Shown here one piece after another: positions 51,216 through 62,040 of a DNA stretch of 64,000 nucleotides. The DNA comes from Colius striatus (lineage: Eukaryota > Chordata > Aves > Coliiformes > Coliidae), in assembly GCF_028858725.1 (NCBI RefSeq), contig NC_084759.1, forward strand, positions 141,960,671 through 142,024,670. Direction: 5' to 3'. Below the pieces are notes generated by a model. The model ran no database searches. It saw only the letters and a program-made list of their open reading frames with translations, and was not told where the DNA came from. Both the position numbers and the translations under genes were made by a program. Every line of letters starts with the position of its first letter. Positions within the stretch are counted from its first letter, which is position 1.

Positions 51216-51647
51216 CCTTCACTGGCCTAAAGCCTCTTCCAGCCGAGCACTTCCAAGGGCTCCTCCGTGTCCTAACGCAAACACCCTGACCGCGAGCCCG
51301 GCTCATCTCTGCTCCCGGCCACCCGCCCGCAGAGCCCGCTCCCCGCCGCACCGACGACACCCGGCCCCTGCCGAGGGGATCGCCCGCCACCCAGCCCCGA
51401 CGGCCTTATCCCAGCCCCGACGGGACAACCGCTGCCCCAACCCCCGCCCTCTCCCTGTCCCGAGGTGCGACAGTAGCGAAGGAAGAACACGACATTCCCT
51501 CCCGCGGGGACTCCCCCTCGCCGCCCTGTCGAGTGGGTGCACACCCGGCCCTATACCGGGACCCCTGGCCCCAGGGGCGGTGGCCGAAGCGGGAGACGCA
51601 GCGCCTCTGGTGAAGAACGGGGCGCACGGGGCCCACCGGCAACTCAC

Positions 51648-51801
51648 CTGACACCGGCCGGCACCCACCAGGTGCTGCCGCTGCTGCCGCCCGCCCCGCG
51701 CCGCGCCACACCGCGCCGCCTCCCTCCTGCGGCAACCGCTGCTGCCGCCGCCGCCGCCTCCCCGGCCTTGTCGCCTCCTCCCGGCCCTACCGCGTCATCA
51801 T
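51648..51801 (-). other. ADIPOR2: ADIPOR2 non-coding exon 1 (5' end approximate)
   Basis: A consensus donor, CAG followed by GTGAGT, sits at 51647-51642 on the minus strand inside the CpG island, where a 5' UTR exon is expected because exon 2 opens with untranslated sequence after a good acceptor. Only the donor is directly supported. The transcription start is not marked by a TATA box and could lie anywhere from about 51750 to 51900. The exon includes a GCC/GCT trinucleotide-rich run (51738-51758). Confidence 0.6.
51738..51758 (-). repeat. GCC/GCT trinucleotide run in the ADIPOR2 leader
   Basis: On the minus strand it reads as GGC and AGC triplets within the presumed 5' UTR exon; in one frame it encodes an alanine run. 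Confidence 0.7.
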
Positions 51802-53159
51802 CGCACGAGGCCGCGGCCGCCAATGCGCGCCAAGCCACGGCGCCTGCGCGGGACTCGCCGGAAGGAAGCGCGCGGGGCGGAGCGCGGGGCACTGGGCGCT
51901 GCGTCGCGCCGCCCGTCGGGCAACGCAGTCCGCGCCGGCCGGCCGGCGCCGCGCAGGCGCCCGGGGGAAAGGGGAGGAGCGGGGAGGAGCGGGCGAGCCG
52001 GGGCGGGTTGGCCTAGGGCAGCGCCTGGCTCCGGTGCGGGGTACTATGCTAGACGGGCGTGGGATGGGGGCTCCGCGGGAAGGGCCTGGCCTGGCCCGTC
52101 GGTGTTACCCTTCTGGAAGGAGTAGGGGTCGGCTGAACAGCGAAGCCTGGAGCCTCGGACAACGAGGCGGCGGGGGTTCTCCTGTGAGGCTGCTTTCTCC
52201 GGACCCTGGGCTCGCTACAGAAAGCAGCGAAACCCCTGGCCACGCAGCGCTTCCCGAGAGGGCCCTCGCGTAGTGTCAGCTCAGAGCCCTCCCGGCTGAC
52301 AGAGGCACTGTTAGGGTGGAGAGACATTCCCCGGGGGCCGCGGCAGCTGCCACAGGCCCAGCTGAGGCGAGGAGAGGTCTCGCCGGACCAGGCTGGAATG
52401 CTCGGGACTTAACTTTGTGCTCCAGGACACGGGGCGAGGTGGGGAGGCTGCAGCATGCTGAAAAACCTGACAGCATTACCCCACCCGGTGCCGATGAAGG
52501 CATCGGGAGCCTGGCTCTTGTGACAGGGCCTGGACACTTGTGTCCGGTGTAGAGGCATGGGGAGGGAACAACAAAGAGAACATGTGAAGTTCCTCTGCCA
52601 AGTAATGGGAAAGTGTAATCCAAAGAGCTGGAAAACCTATGCGGTGTGGGGAATCTCAGCTTCTGAAACTATATCCTTGGGGGAAAACGGTGGGAAGCTG
52701 ACACCTGCATGTTGTACAGCCAAACCACTCAAAATACTCTGGAAGTGCTGTCCTGTTAGAGGACAACCTTGGATTGCCAAGGAAAGCTATTGGCTGATGT
52801 GGGAGGACTTGTCTGTTGCGTAGTTTGCATCTGCGTCCAGAAATTTTAGCTCAGACACTTGACTGTAAACAAGATAGTTGGTGGAAGTAAAATTATCCCC
52901 ATAGATTAGTATTGCAAACGTTTTGGCCCGTAATAGTCACCAACGTTAAAAACATACTGCCTGTTCCTTAAACCCCTGTTTGTGAAATGATTATTCCCTC
53001 TTGTCCCGTTTAACATTTACCCCCTCTCGCTCATTTGCTAAATTCTTCATTATTCTGCAGGGAGCGCTGTTACGTGTGTTTACAGTTTCATCAGTCAAAA
53101 TGTGTTTTGACAGACATTGGGGCAGCAGCACCGAGAGTAACAGCTGTGGTGGCTGTTCC

Positions 53160-53285
53160 AGCTCCACCCTGTGCCTGTTGGATGAAGTAGTTCCTGCCTC
53201 ATCTTACAGTGTTTCATCTGTAAAATGGCGGTAATGATTTGTACATATTTCGAGCTCCTTTGGTGAAAAACGTATTAAAAACTGC
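53160..53285 (+). repeat. MIR-like ancient SINE relic
   Basis: GTTTCATCTGTAAAATGGCG followed by GTAATGATTTGTACATATTT matches the classic MIR stretch TCATCTGTAAAATGGGG plus ATAATAAT. Plus orientation, short and diverged. Confidence 0.5.
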
Positions 53286-53609
53286 ATGTCATTTCTGTCT
53301 GTCATTTCCTGTCACTGTAACTTTGTATGTACTAAGCCAATTAAGAAGGAAATTGAGATAGGAATACCATTTTGTTAAAAGGAATAAGGGTGGTTTATTC
53401 TGCTCCAAGAGCCTGGAAATCAAAGAAGGAAAACTGTGCTCTGCCATATGTGTTCCTTCAGAAAGACACATTTTAAAAACCTGAGTTATGTGCTTCCTGA
53501 CCATTTCTAGAGAATTCCTACAAATTGTAGCATTAATATAAAATGTCCATTGCCTTAATGCGGCTCCTGAACGACTTTGTCTTAAATGCATAGCCCTGTG
53601 CTTTTTGAA

Positions 53610-53700
53610 AGCTGGCAGGTCATTATTACCTCCATTATTGCAAGAGAGAACAAATTTGCTTGTAGTAAATGAGACTGGGACTGGCCAGAATCCTCACAGC
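53610..53700 (-). repeat. Possible third MIR-like relic
   Basis: CATTATTACCTCCATTATTG and CTTGTAGTAAATGAGACTGG loosely follow the reverse complement of the MIR core. Weak; could be chance. Confidence 0.25.
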
Positions 53701-56509
53701 AAATTGCAGAGGGCTGCCACTCTAAAAACCTGTTCTCGATGTTTTCTCAGCCCAGGAAAGGCAAGGCTAAGCACTTTTGCAGCTCCTCAGGAGCCGTGAA
53801 GCAGGCAGGGCTACAATTAGCTGCAGCACTGTGGCTCTGACAGTCATTAAACAACACGGGGTCTAGGCCACATGTTTTTTTGTTGTTTTTGTTGGGGTTT
53901 ACTTTTCCCCCTGAAAGGCAGCATTGAAATGTGTCCTTGCGTGGCAGTGCATCATCCTGCCCATCCCGCGTGATCACCATGTGAAGGTCTGACACAACTA
54001 CATGGCACTCGAGGAAGAGCCAGAAGGCAAATTATGATTCAGAATATAACTGCCCTAGAGGAAGGAAGAGCCTGGCCCTTTTTTTGGGGTTTTTTTTTCA
54101 GGATATGCCGTACTGTTGCAAGCTTTTAAACTGTTTCATCTCTATTGGCAAACATATTCTAGCGGCTTCCTCCTGAATTCCCCCGGATGGCTGCCGCCAT
54201 GTGACAGCACCACGGGGCAGCGCTAATGGGGAAAGGGCCTGGGGGAGGGATTATAACCTCCCTGCTCCCAGTGGAGCCGCTGCCTGCTCATTCTCTTTCT
54301 ATTCCCTTCCTTATCAGAGTCTTTGTCCCCTCCCAAATCACCAAGAGCCTGACTCTCACCTCATGTTCCCTCATGCTCTAGACGGCTGGCTGGTGCTTGC
54401 TGCAATCAGAGCTGTTGCTGGTACCATGGGACCATCAGACCCAGCTTGCTTTGGGCAGGCAGCGTGGAGAAGTAACTGTGACACTTAGGGCATGTATCCA
54501 ACAGGAGTGTCACAGGGCAATATTTAGTACTCCATTTTATAGCTGCTGCATTTTATCCTCGCTCACAGGGAGAACTCCCATTAAGGATATGCTCTAAGTC
54601 ATACCTTTTGGAATCCTAATACAAACAAACAAAAGTAATGTAAGTCATGTAAACAGAGCTATGAAAGAAGAGGACATAGTAGCAGCTTCAGGCCCTACAG
54701 GAGAAGATTGACAGCAGTTTGAAGGATGAGCACACTGTGATTATTTACTTATTATTGGGGGTTTTATTGTTATTTGAGGATTTACAACAGCCGACCATGA
54801 TTCTTTTGTCCTTTCTGGTATGTGTCCTCTTGGCCACGGAAACCTGTTTTGCTTATCTTTAAGGCTGGTTATATTTAGACTTAAGAGCTGGTACATTTAC
54901 AACATGGCCCAGTCCCAAAGCCACCAGCTATCTACACTGGAGCCAGAACAGGCCAGGTCACCTGCGCAACAGTCTCTGCACACATCAGCCTTTGCACAAA
55001 GGGTATTGGTGCCTGCACTGGGGGATCAGGACACAGCCAGGACACATATCTGTACCAAGAAAATAGTATGCATCTCTAGGTTCCATGGATTAGATGCACC
55101 CAGAGCCTGCCCTCAAGGAGAAAGGGATCCAATATTGATATCTACTCACTGTCTGTCATACGACAGTTCCTTCAGAGCCTGACATTCAGCGAACTTGATT
55201 TCACAGAGTATCTTCCAGCAACTGTTTAACCTGAAATGTAGTTAAACAAAAGCTAAATGAAAGTGCATGACCATCTAAGCAGCAGCTTCTGGAAAGCTGA
55301 CAGACACTTGAGAAATGCCCTTTATTCACTGGAAGGTATTTCCCAAGGTCTCCTTGGGATGTTCTGTGTCTGTGTCAGTTGATGAAAATACCATCTATAT
55401 TTCTGTAGCCACAAGTGGCCAGGAATTGCTCCCACAGCGTAATTTAAACCTACCAGGCTTCTGCCCGTACATGGTCACGTGAGCAGAGTGAGCCCCTTTG
55501 CATGTTTTACTTTATATGACTGAACACGACCTGCTTCATTTGCGCTTTGTCAGGGCTACAAAACTTGGGTACAGTCAATCTGGGTTCAACTTTGCTGTTT
55601 CCTGAACTGCCAAAGGTCTCTCTGTTACACCAAGCTCTGGGTAGGCACAGTTTTCTGGGACAAAGAACAGGAGTCTCCAAACCATGCAAATGACCTGAAG
55701 TCCAGCAGTGTTAAAAGGTTCACTTCAATTTTCTCACAAGCCTGCCACTGTCTCTCACCATAATGAATATAAAATGCAAGTTTCTGTTTGTTCCGGGATC
55801 AACTATGGCTCAGCTTCTCTTGCAGCAGAACATTCCAAGGCCTCACTCCTTCACCTTATAACTTATGTATTACTAACCAGATGGAAAACGATGACAGATT
55901 TGCATCCTGTTCTGCTCGGTTTAGGAGCTGATGTTCACTGACTCGCAATAACCGTATATTTGCATAGCTCCTTGAACTCCAAAACATTTTAAGTTTTACA
56001 TGACTTACGGGTGGTCACTTCTGTCAGCCCTGAAGGGCAATGACTTTGGGATTGGAATGTGGCAGCCGGTTACCAGCACACACTATACAATAATGGTGTA
56101 TTGTGTGAATATCTTATCCATACGAACTGCAAACAGAATTTGAGCAGGCACGTATTTGATTCAGAAACCAGGCTCACTTCCCTAAACCTCACTCCTGCTA
56201 CAAGATATTCAATACCCATAAATAAACAAGCCCCGAGTTCACCTCCCTTTTGTAGAGCGACCTTCCCTGCAGCATTGTGCTGGAGCAGGGCTTTGCTAAA
56301 ACAGACTCTCCAAGGCTCCTGCTGAGTCCCCAGCAACCACCTCCGAGCATCTGACCCTCCGAGGTGCGGTGCCGCTGAGCCTCTTTGTCCGGAATTGAGC
56401 GTGTCCCTGCACAATAGGGATACAGCTGTCTGCCTGCCAGAGTTAATGAGCATGGAGGGTTAGGCCTTCAATTACCTTTTTTTTTTTACCCTAGCCATAT
56501 TTCTCAAAG

Positions 56510-56655
56510 AGCTTTGCAGAAAAAGGAGGTATTCTGCTCCTTATTTTATACAAGAGGGAGGCCACAGGCTAAAATGCAAAGAAATTAAGTAACTTGGTGA
56601 AGATTACAAAGCAGATAACCGGCCGGGCTCAGGATCAAACTTGGCTCCCCACCCT
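56510..56655 (-). repeat. MIR-like ancient SINE relic
   Basis: The block CTTATTTTATACAAGAGGGA, AGAAATTAAGTAACTTGGTG and AAGATTACAAAGCAGATAAC, ending CTCAGGATCAAACTTGG, parallels the reverse complement of the MIR core (lower-case memory of 'taagtaacttgcccaaggtc' and 'gggattcgaaccc'). Diverged, minus orientation. Confidence 0.55.
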
Positions 56656-57535
56656 CACCCGCTTTGTGCTTCTAAGAAAGCACAACTTAAAATCCACCAT
56701 TTTCTAACTTTCGCAGTAAAAAAGCAGTTCTGCTGCAGCTTTCTGTTTGACTTTCTTTGGCTTTGCATCAAACCAAACCAGCTGTGCTCTTATTTTACAC
56801 TTACTGTCACCCTAAGGAGGTTCTTTTATGTATGGGTGCCATAGAAATGAAGTTTTTAGATAAGAGTTTAACAGGATCAAACTTTTTGATACATAGCTCC
56901 CAGGAAGTCAAGACTGAAAACTAGAAAACTAGGTCTTGTTAACAAAACCAAAAAAAACACCCCAACCCTCCTCCCAAAAAAAACCCAACCACCACCACAA
57001 TAACAACAAAACGGTGTTCAAAGGGCAGGCGGGGGGGGGAAGGAAAATAAATCCAATGGTCACTTCTATCTCTATGTGGTTGCACTCCAACCGGAACTGC
57101 TGGCTCCAACCAGGCTGCCAGAGGTCCAGAGTGCTGGGACAAAAGGCCAAAAATCATCTTTTTTTCCATCTAGATATTTTAGGTGGAAAAACAAGGCCAT
57201 ATCCAGGGACACGTGGGTGAAGAGTAGTCCTAACAATGCCAACCCTTCTGTTCCCAAAGTTGTTTACATCCACAACATTAACTATGCTGCCAAATGTGTG
57301 GTCTTTATTGGAAAGGCCAAATGAAATAATTTTGAATTATTAGACACGTTAACAATGCCTGAGGGTGTCATATACAAATAGCTGACACCTTTAAGGACTG
57401 ATGCAATAGAGATGGACAAGAACATGATGTGAGAGTGGTGGGAGGAAAAGTCTTTCTTAGATGTATCCAAGGTAGAGCAAGTTTTATTACTGGGCTAGAA
57501 ACGTATAGTATCCCTGGAGTGAATAGCTCACACAT

Positions 57536-57602
57536 TTGATCCGCTCTTGGGCTCAGTCCAGCTCCCACTGAAGTTTAATGGGAGTTGGATCGGGCCGTTG
57601 CG
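57536..57602. repeat. Relic of a palindromic ancient repeat (AAGTCAATGGGAG-type)
   Basis: CAGCTCCCACTGAAGTTTAA then TGGGAGTTGGATCGGGCC resembles an abundant reptile/bird repeat with the core CCCACTGAAGTCAATGGGAG and ends reading GGATCAGGCC. Family name not assigned. Confidence 0.45.
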
Positions 57603-58278
57603 CTCACATTTTTTCCATGCATGGAAAACTATTTCCGTTACTTTGAATTACAATACCACTGGCTTTGGATTTTATATAATAAAATAAATCTAGGCCACTG
57701 TTTATATTCGAAGAAACTGCATTCTGGGATGCCAGCAAATATATTGCCTGTTGGATTTAAAAAAATAAAATAAAAACTGGACACATTGGTTTAAAAAAGC
57801 AACAGCTCCTAATTATTAAACATAATTTTTCTTCCTTGTGCTTTTCTGGAGTCCTCAAATATTTGAAGTATGAAAGGTGCACATAAATTCTTCTCTGGTG
57901 GTTGAAATGGTGGAACCTGTAAAACTGCAAAGCTTTATAAGAAACAGAGGTTTAATATAAAAATAATAATCTTTGTGACTGGCTCGTTGCTTATTGGCGT
58001 GTTTTGCGCATTTTAAAGCACACAGTTAAAAAAACCCCAAAACAACACTCTTGGAATGGCGGTAACAAAGGCCATGTATATTAGCAAGCCCTTATATTTT
58101 GGGGACTGGCTTCTCTTGGCTGTTCTGGCTGCAAATGAACTCTGCAGATGCTGAGAGGCACGGGAAATGTGCTAGAAACAGCATTTGTTCCCTGCTTTAT
58201 GAATTGGGATTCTACTAAAATCCCAACATGGTAAGACTGATTAGCAGACTTGGGTAATGCCTTCTGCCCTAGAACAAT

Positions 58279-58297
58279 TTTATTATCACCTTTTATT
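58279..58297 (-). terminator. Candidate distal poly(A) signals (two AATAAA) for WNT5B
   Basis: Minus-strand GTAATAAAAGGTGATAATAAA carries two canonical hexamers 13 bases apart, 1.2 kb past the WNT5B stop. Use as the real transcript end is inferred only. Confidence 0.3.
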
Positions 58298-59399
58298 ACC
58301 AAAGAAAAGGCTTCCATCGGTGAATATACACCCACATTCCGGGAACAAGCGTATCTGTGGTTAGTTTATGCCGGAGAAGAGCGTGGCTCCTGGACTCTGA
58401 AATACAGAGCAGCAAAATAAAAGACATCCCACCAAAAGAATAAAACGAAACCACACATATACACAAGCAACAGAGGGAAAGAAATCTCATTGAGGGGTGT
58501 TTAATGGTAAAGAGAAACTATACATCTGGGATGGTGGTGAAGAGGATTTAATAGAGCAGAACAAGGTGACCACCTGCATCCACTTCAAAGAGGAAAGCTG
58601 CCAGTGGTATGAGGAGTGCACGCAGTGCTTCTTTCTGCTGGTACGATTTGAAGTATATCGCCTTTGCCAACATCCCTGGGCACTGGCAGCTTCTCCTCTA
58701 CATGGATAAATTAAGTTTCAGCGTGTGATTTAAAAGAAAACAAAATGTCTCCCTAACGCACGTGGCCCTGTAGTCTGAGCTGGACAGATTTGCCCTTTGC
58801 CCAGGCAGTACAGAAGAGCTAGGTGTTGGCTGCCTCGGGACTCCCAGGCCATGAGCTGGTCAGCACAGCTCAAAGGTCCCTTCCTCGCAGCAGCATCTTG
58901 CAGACTTTCCTCCACCACGTTGTGGTCTGTGCAGTGTCCAGGAATAGTTTACAAGACTCTGGATTTTAAGCTGTACTCTCTTAGAGGAGCCTAGGCTAAA
59001 CTTCCTCCTAACGTGACAAAGCCCTTTAAAGGGGTCAAGAGTTGGTCCAAAATTCCCCAGTGGGTTTAGTGAGGTGGCAGGGTTTCGGACTTGGGTAGCT
59101 AGGACACACCCACCTCTGGCTGTAAATATGCAAAGTGCTGAGATTTACCCACGAGAGAGCAGAAAGAGCCCACTCTCCTCTTTCTCGCTGGCTTCTTTCT
59201 GTAATGAAATAGTGTGTGTGCTTGTGCGCAGGGGGGAGTTCACTTTGTCAGCATCTCCTCAGCCTCTTCACCTTGACTGGAACACCCAAGGGGAGACGCA
59301 CTCAAAGATAAACTCTCCAGCAGAACGGAAGGAGTGGCAAACCAGCTGGCCTGATGGGGAAATTTCAAAACCAAAATGTCTCTTAAATAAGCTTCTTTA

Positions 59400-59488
59400 A
59401 TTATTATCATCATCTGTTTATTTATACAAATATAAAATATATTTATATAGATTTATATAATATAGATTTGTTGCTTTGGTGGCTCCTT
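59400..59488 (-). other. WNT5B: WNT5B 3' UTR start, with AU-rich block and AATAAA
   Basis: Beyond the stop codon lies a very AT-rich stretch (about 59400-59470) ending in a minus-strand AATAAA at 59422-59417. A UTR of only about 85 nt would be short for a WNT5 gene, so transcripts may run on; a tandem pair of AATAAA at 58297-58292 and 58284-58279 would give a UTR of about 1.2 kb. Confidence 0.5.
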
Positions 59489-59947
59489 TCATTTACAGAC
59501 GTACTGGTCGACGATCTCTGTGCACTTTTTACACTTGACGTAACAGCACCAATGGAACTTGCAGTGGCAACGCTCCACCTGCACGCTCTTGAACTGGTCA
59601 TAACCCCGTCCGCAGCACATCAGCTCACACCCATCCATGCCCTCCGAGGTCTTGTTGCACAGTCGCCCCTGGGTGCCCAGAGAGCCAGTGGTCTCATTGC
59701 GCAGGCAGTAGTCCGGGCTGGGGTCGACGTAGACCAGGTCCTCTTGCGTCGGCATGTTGAAGCGGTTGTTGACCAGCTCCAGCTTGCCCTTACGGCTGAT
59801 CCTCATAGCCGCGGCGCTGTCGTACTTCTCCTTCAGCAGGTCGCCCACCTTGCGGAAGTCAGCCAGCTGCAGCCAGCAAGTCTTGAGGCTGCAGGAGCCC
59901 GACACACCGTGGCACTTGCAGGCCACGTCCGCCAGCTTGTACACAGC
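59489..59947 (-). CDS. WNT5B: WNT5B last coding exon (C-terminal 152 residues)
   Basis: This encodes the C-terminal part of a secreted, lipid-modified Wnt ligand acting mainly in beta-catenin-independent signalling through Frizzled and ROR receptors. The acceptor TGTGTTCCCGCAG leads into [19 protein letters not shown]. The first Ser in CHGVSGSC is the Wnt palmitoleoylation site. Next come [32 protein letters not shown], the dense cysteine knot [14 protein letters not shown] and a terminal [11 protein letters not shown], with TGA at 59491-59489. N-glycosylation sequons occur at NET and NKT. WNT5B rather than WNT5A is indicated by FKSVQVERC and DQYVCK (human WNT5B has SVQVERC and DQYICK) and by adjacency to ADIPOR2. 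Earlier exons are outside the window, so this is a partial gene cut by the window edge, not a broken one. Confidence 0.95.
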   Translation of the reverse strand, partial: AVYKLADVACKCHGVSGSCSLKTCWLQLADFRKVGDLLKEKYDSAAAMRISRKGKLELVNNRFNMPTQEDLVYVDPSPDYCLRNETTGSLGTQGRLCNKTSEGMDGCELMCCGRGYDQFKSVQVERCHCKFHWCCYVKCKKCTEIVDQYVCK

Positions 59948-61679
59948 CTGCGGGAACACAAATGCAGTCAGGCGAAGCTGCGTTTACTCCTGCTGCACGG
60001 GCAGCTGGCTTCACGACAATGAATTTGTCACGTTTTCAGAACTGCTTCCATTATCCCCAATTTCTGTTGTTTTGCCCTTTGGAAGAGACAAAAAGTCTCT
60101 TCTTTCCCCTGTGGCAACCGCTGCCTTCCCATTCCTTAAATATTTCTATTTCTGGCCACGTTGCCTCCAAACGTGACTCCCCCACCCCACCTTCTTCCCC
60201 CCTGGCAGATTCCCAATTTGACAGCAGGGTCAAGAGCTGGAAAGCAAAGGAGAAAGAGTCCTCTCTGCGTGGACTCTGGAAATGTCCCCAGTCTCACAGA
60301 CCACCGTGGTGTTGCATATTTTCCCCTTTAAAGCTGCAAAAAGGGAAGAACCTGGGAAGGTGCCCATTTCCTACCACCTGCAGCAGGAACTGTGCCTATC
60401 ACCACCGCAGGGATACATCTGCATCCTTTTGAAATCAATCCACTGGCCCACACCCTTTCCCTTCCACCTCTTCTGAGAGGGAGCTCATTCAGGGCCAGCA
60501 TCCAGAGAAGTCCTTGCCTTTCAGAGAGGAGCAAGGAGGGGGTGGCAGTGGTGATGAGAAAGATGACCACCCCTACTCTGGTGCTGAGCAGCTCATCTCT
60601 GCTCGAGGCGTCACCGGGGGCCCTCCTGGCAGAGCTGGGCTGAGCCACAGGCCACAAATGCAACCCTGCGCCATCTTGTGTCCTCACCCTTCCCTGCACC
60701 GACACGACTGTGGCCTGGCACAAGGCCCGTGTTAAAGAGCAAATGACAGGCTTTTGGTGCTATCTTTTTACCAGATACTTCCACCTGCATCTCAGGAGCC
60801 TGTGAGGGCTACAGAAGCAGCATACCCCTGAAAATCTGCCATCAACATTAGCAAATAGTCTTGGCAACTGAGGCCAGTAAGCATTAAGAGCAGAGCAAGT
60901 ACGTGACATAATGAGTAATGGTGATTACTCTCCCCACACTAGCTGGGAGAAGAGAGAAATAGCAAAAAACGTTCCAGAATCACAAAGCTCAAAATAAACC
61001 GAAGAAATGCAGGTTGGGTTTGCTCTTCCTGTAATTTCAGAGACAGGTATAAAGCTGCATTCTACATGAGACCCTGCCAGCACTTACAAGCGCTGACACG
61101 AGTTTACAAAGCCAAGAGCTGGCATCCCCATGCAGTCACAGAGCTACTCCATGTTATAGCAGCTTAACCCCCAGCCCTTGCTCCTCATGCTGTACTATCA
61201 GGCTCACATCTGCTCTCCCATGACCAACATGCATCCTGCACGTTTGCAGGGCAGTGCCCCTGCCAGATCCCACATGCCAAGCAGAGCTGCTTGGCATTAG
61301 CTCCAAAATTACCAGCAGCTGTTTCTCGAGGGGATCGAGAAATGTGAGAAAGAACTAGAATGTCCTGAAGGAGATGGCAATATGTCTTCTAGCCGGGTTT
61401 TGTGCTGAAGAAAGCAGCCAAACACAGACTTTTCTGCCTCAGTCATCTACACAAAAGAAAGCTCCCCAGCTCTCCCCAGCTCTCTGCATTTGCTTGCCAA
61501 AGAGAAGGTGATTAAGGCAATTGAGCATACTGCAAGCAAAACCTTCTGCCTTACGACTGTGTTCTGGACCAGCAACAAGAGGTCAGAGTTCTGCAACAAC
61601 TGTTTTCCCCTGGTCTAACTAACATCTAGTGCTTTTGACAGCTAGTGAAGATTCAATTTGGCTTAATGGCTAAATCACA

Positions 61680-61725
61680 TGGAGGCCAATCCGGCTCTCA
61701 AGAAAGTCAATGGAGTGAGCCCTTA
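61680..61725. repeat. Second AAGTCAATGGGAG-type relic
   Basis: GGCCAATCCGGCTCTCAAGA followed by AAGTCAATGGAGTGAG shares the same core in more decayed form. Confidence 0.35.
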
Positions 61726-62020
61726 AAACAGCAAAGATTTAGTTCTGCTCCTCAGAGCTCAATTTACTGAGGCAATCCCTCACAGCGCAATGTAACAGCT
61801 CCGGGCTGGGAGTTAAGCACTTGTCTTGGATCAAACTACAACTGCAGAGGACCAACCACACTGTTACTTAAGGATTCATGCTGAACTATACCCAGACAGA
61901 GCTACAGCTGAATTTCCCGAGCCCCAGACACTTACTATATCCTCGTTGCATTGCCAGCCTGCTTATTATAAGCTTGTGTTAGCACTTTTTGGTTATGGTC
62001 CTGTCAAATCCCAGGCTGCT

Positions 62021-62040
62021 CGTGCCTCCTCGTGCCTCCT
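62021..62040 (+). repeat. Two tandem copies of CGTGCCTCCT
   Basis: Perfect 10-bp duplication in WNT5B intron sequence. Confidence 0.9.

Larger units (their letters stand above)
28025..51647 (-). other. ADIPOR2: ADIPOR2 intron 1 (23.6 kb)
   Basis: AT-rich non-coding DNA between the non-coding exon and the start-codon exon. It holds CR1 fragments at about 35.5, 40.1 and 46.2 kb, a 20-A run at 37689-37708, a 21-G run at 42045-42065, an AGG repeat at 46766-46783, A/C-rich tracts at 41400-41540 and 50820-50885, and a GC-richer block at 37.1-38.1 kb. I saw no convincing extra coding exon; open frames here are short and unlike known proteins. Confidence 0.8.
51290..52110. promoter_or_regulatory. 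CpG-island promoter of ADIPOR2
   Basis: GC and CpG density rise sharply here against the AT-rich flanks. Visible elements are a CCAAT at 51820-51824, an NRF1-like CGCCTGCGCG at 51841-51850, an ETS-type CCGGAAG at 51858-51864, a CRE/ATF-like CGTCATCA at 51793-51800, and several GGGGCGG or GGGGAGG Sp1-type boxes from 51870 to 51990. No TATA box was seen. This fits a TATA-less, broadly expressed promoter firing leftwards into ADIPOR2. Rightward transcription is possible but unsupported. Confidence 0.8.
52111..59399. other. Intergenic interval between ADIPOR2 promoter and WNT5B 3' end
   Basis: About 7.3 kb without a supportable gene. It includes MIR-like relics near 53.2, 53.65 and 56.55 kb, a palindromic ancient-repeat relic near 57.56 kb, T/G-rich tracts near 53.87 and 54.08 kb, and A/C-rich tracts near 56.95 and 58.03 kb. 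The right part probably includes WNT5B 3' UTR. Confidence 0.6.

Noticed and set aside
51537-52016. 159-codon plus-strand open frame in the CpG island
   Set aside because: GC-rich DNA lacks stop codons on both strands; composition is Pro/Ala/Arg low-complexity with no recognisable domain.
59468-60022. 184-codon plus-strand open frame
   Set aside because: It is exactly antisense to the WNT5B last exon, whose minus-strand frame is unmistakable.
60328-60723. 131-codon minus-strand open frame, considered as the preceding WNT5B exon
   Set aside because: It has none of the conserved Wnt cysteine or EAGRR motifs expected before AVYK.
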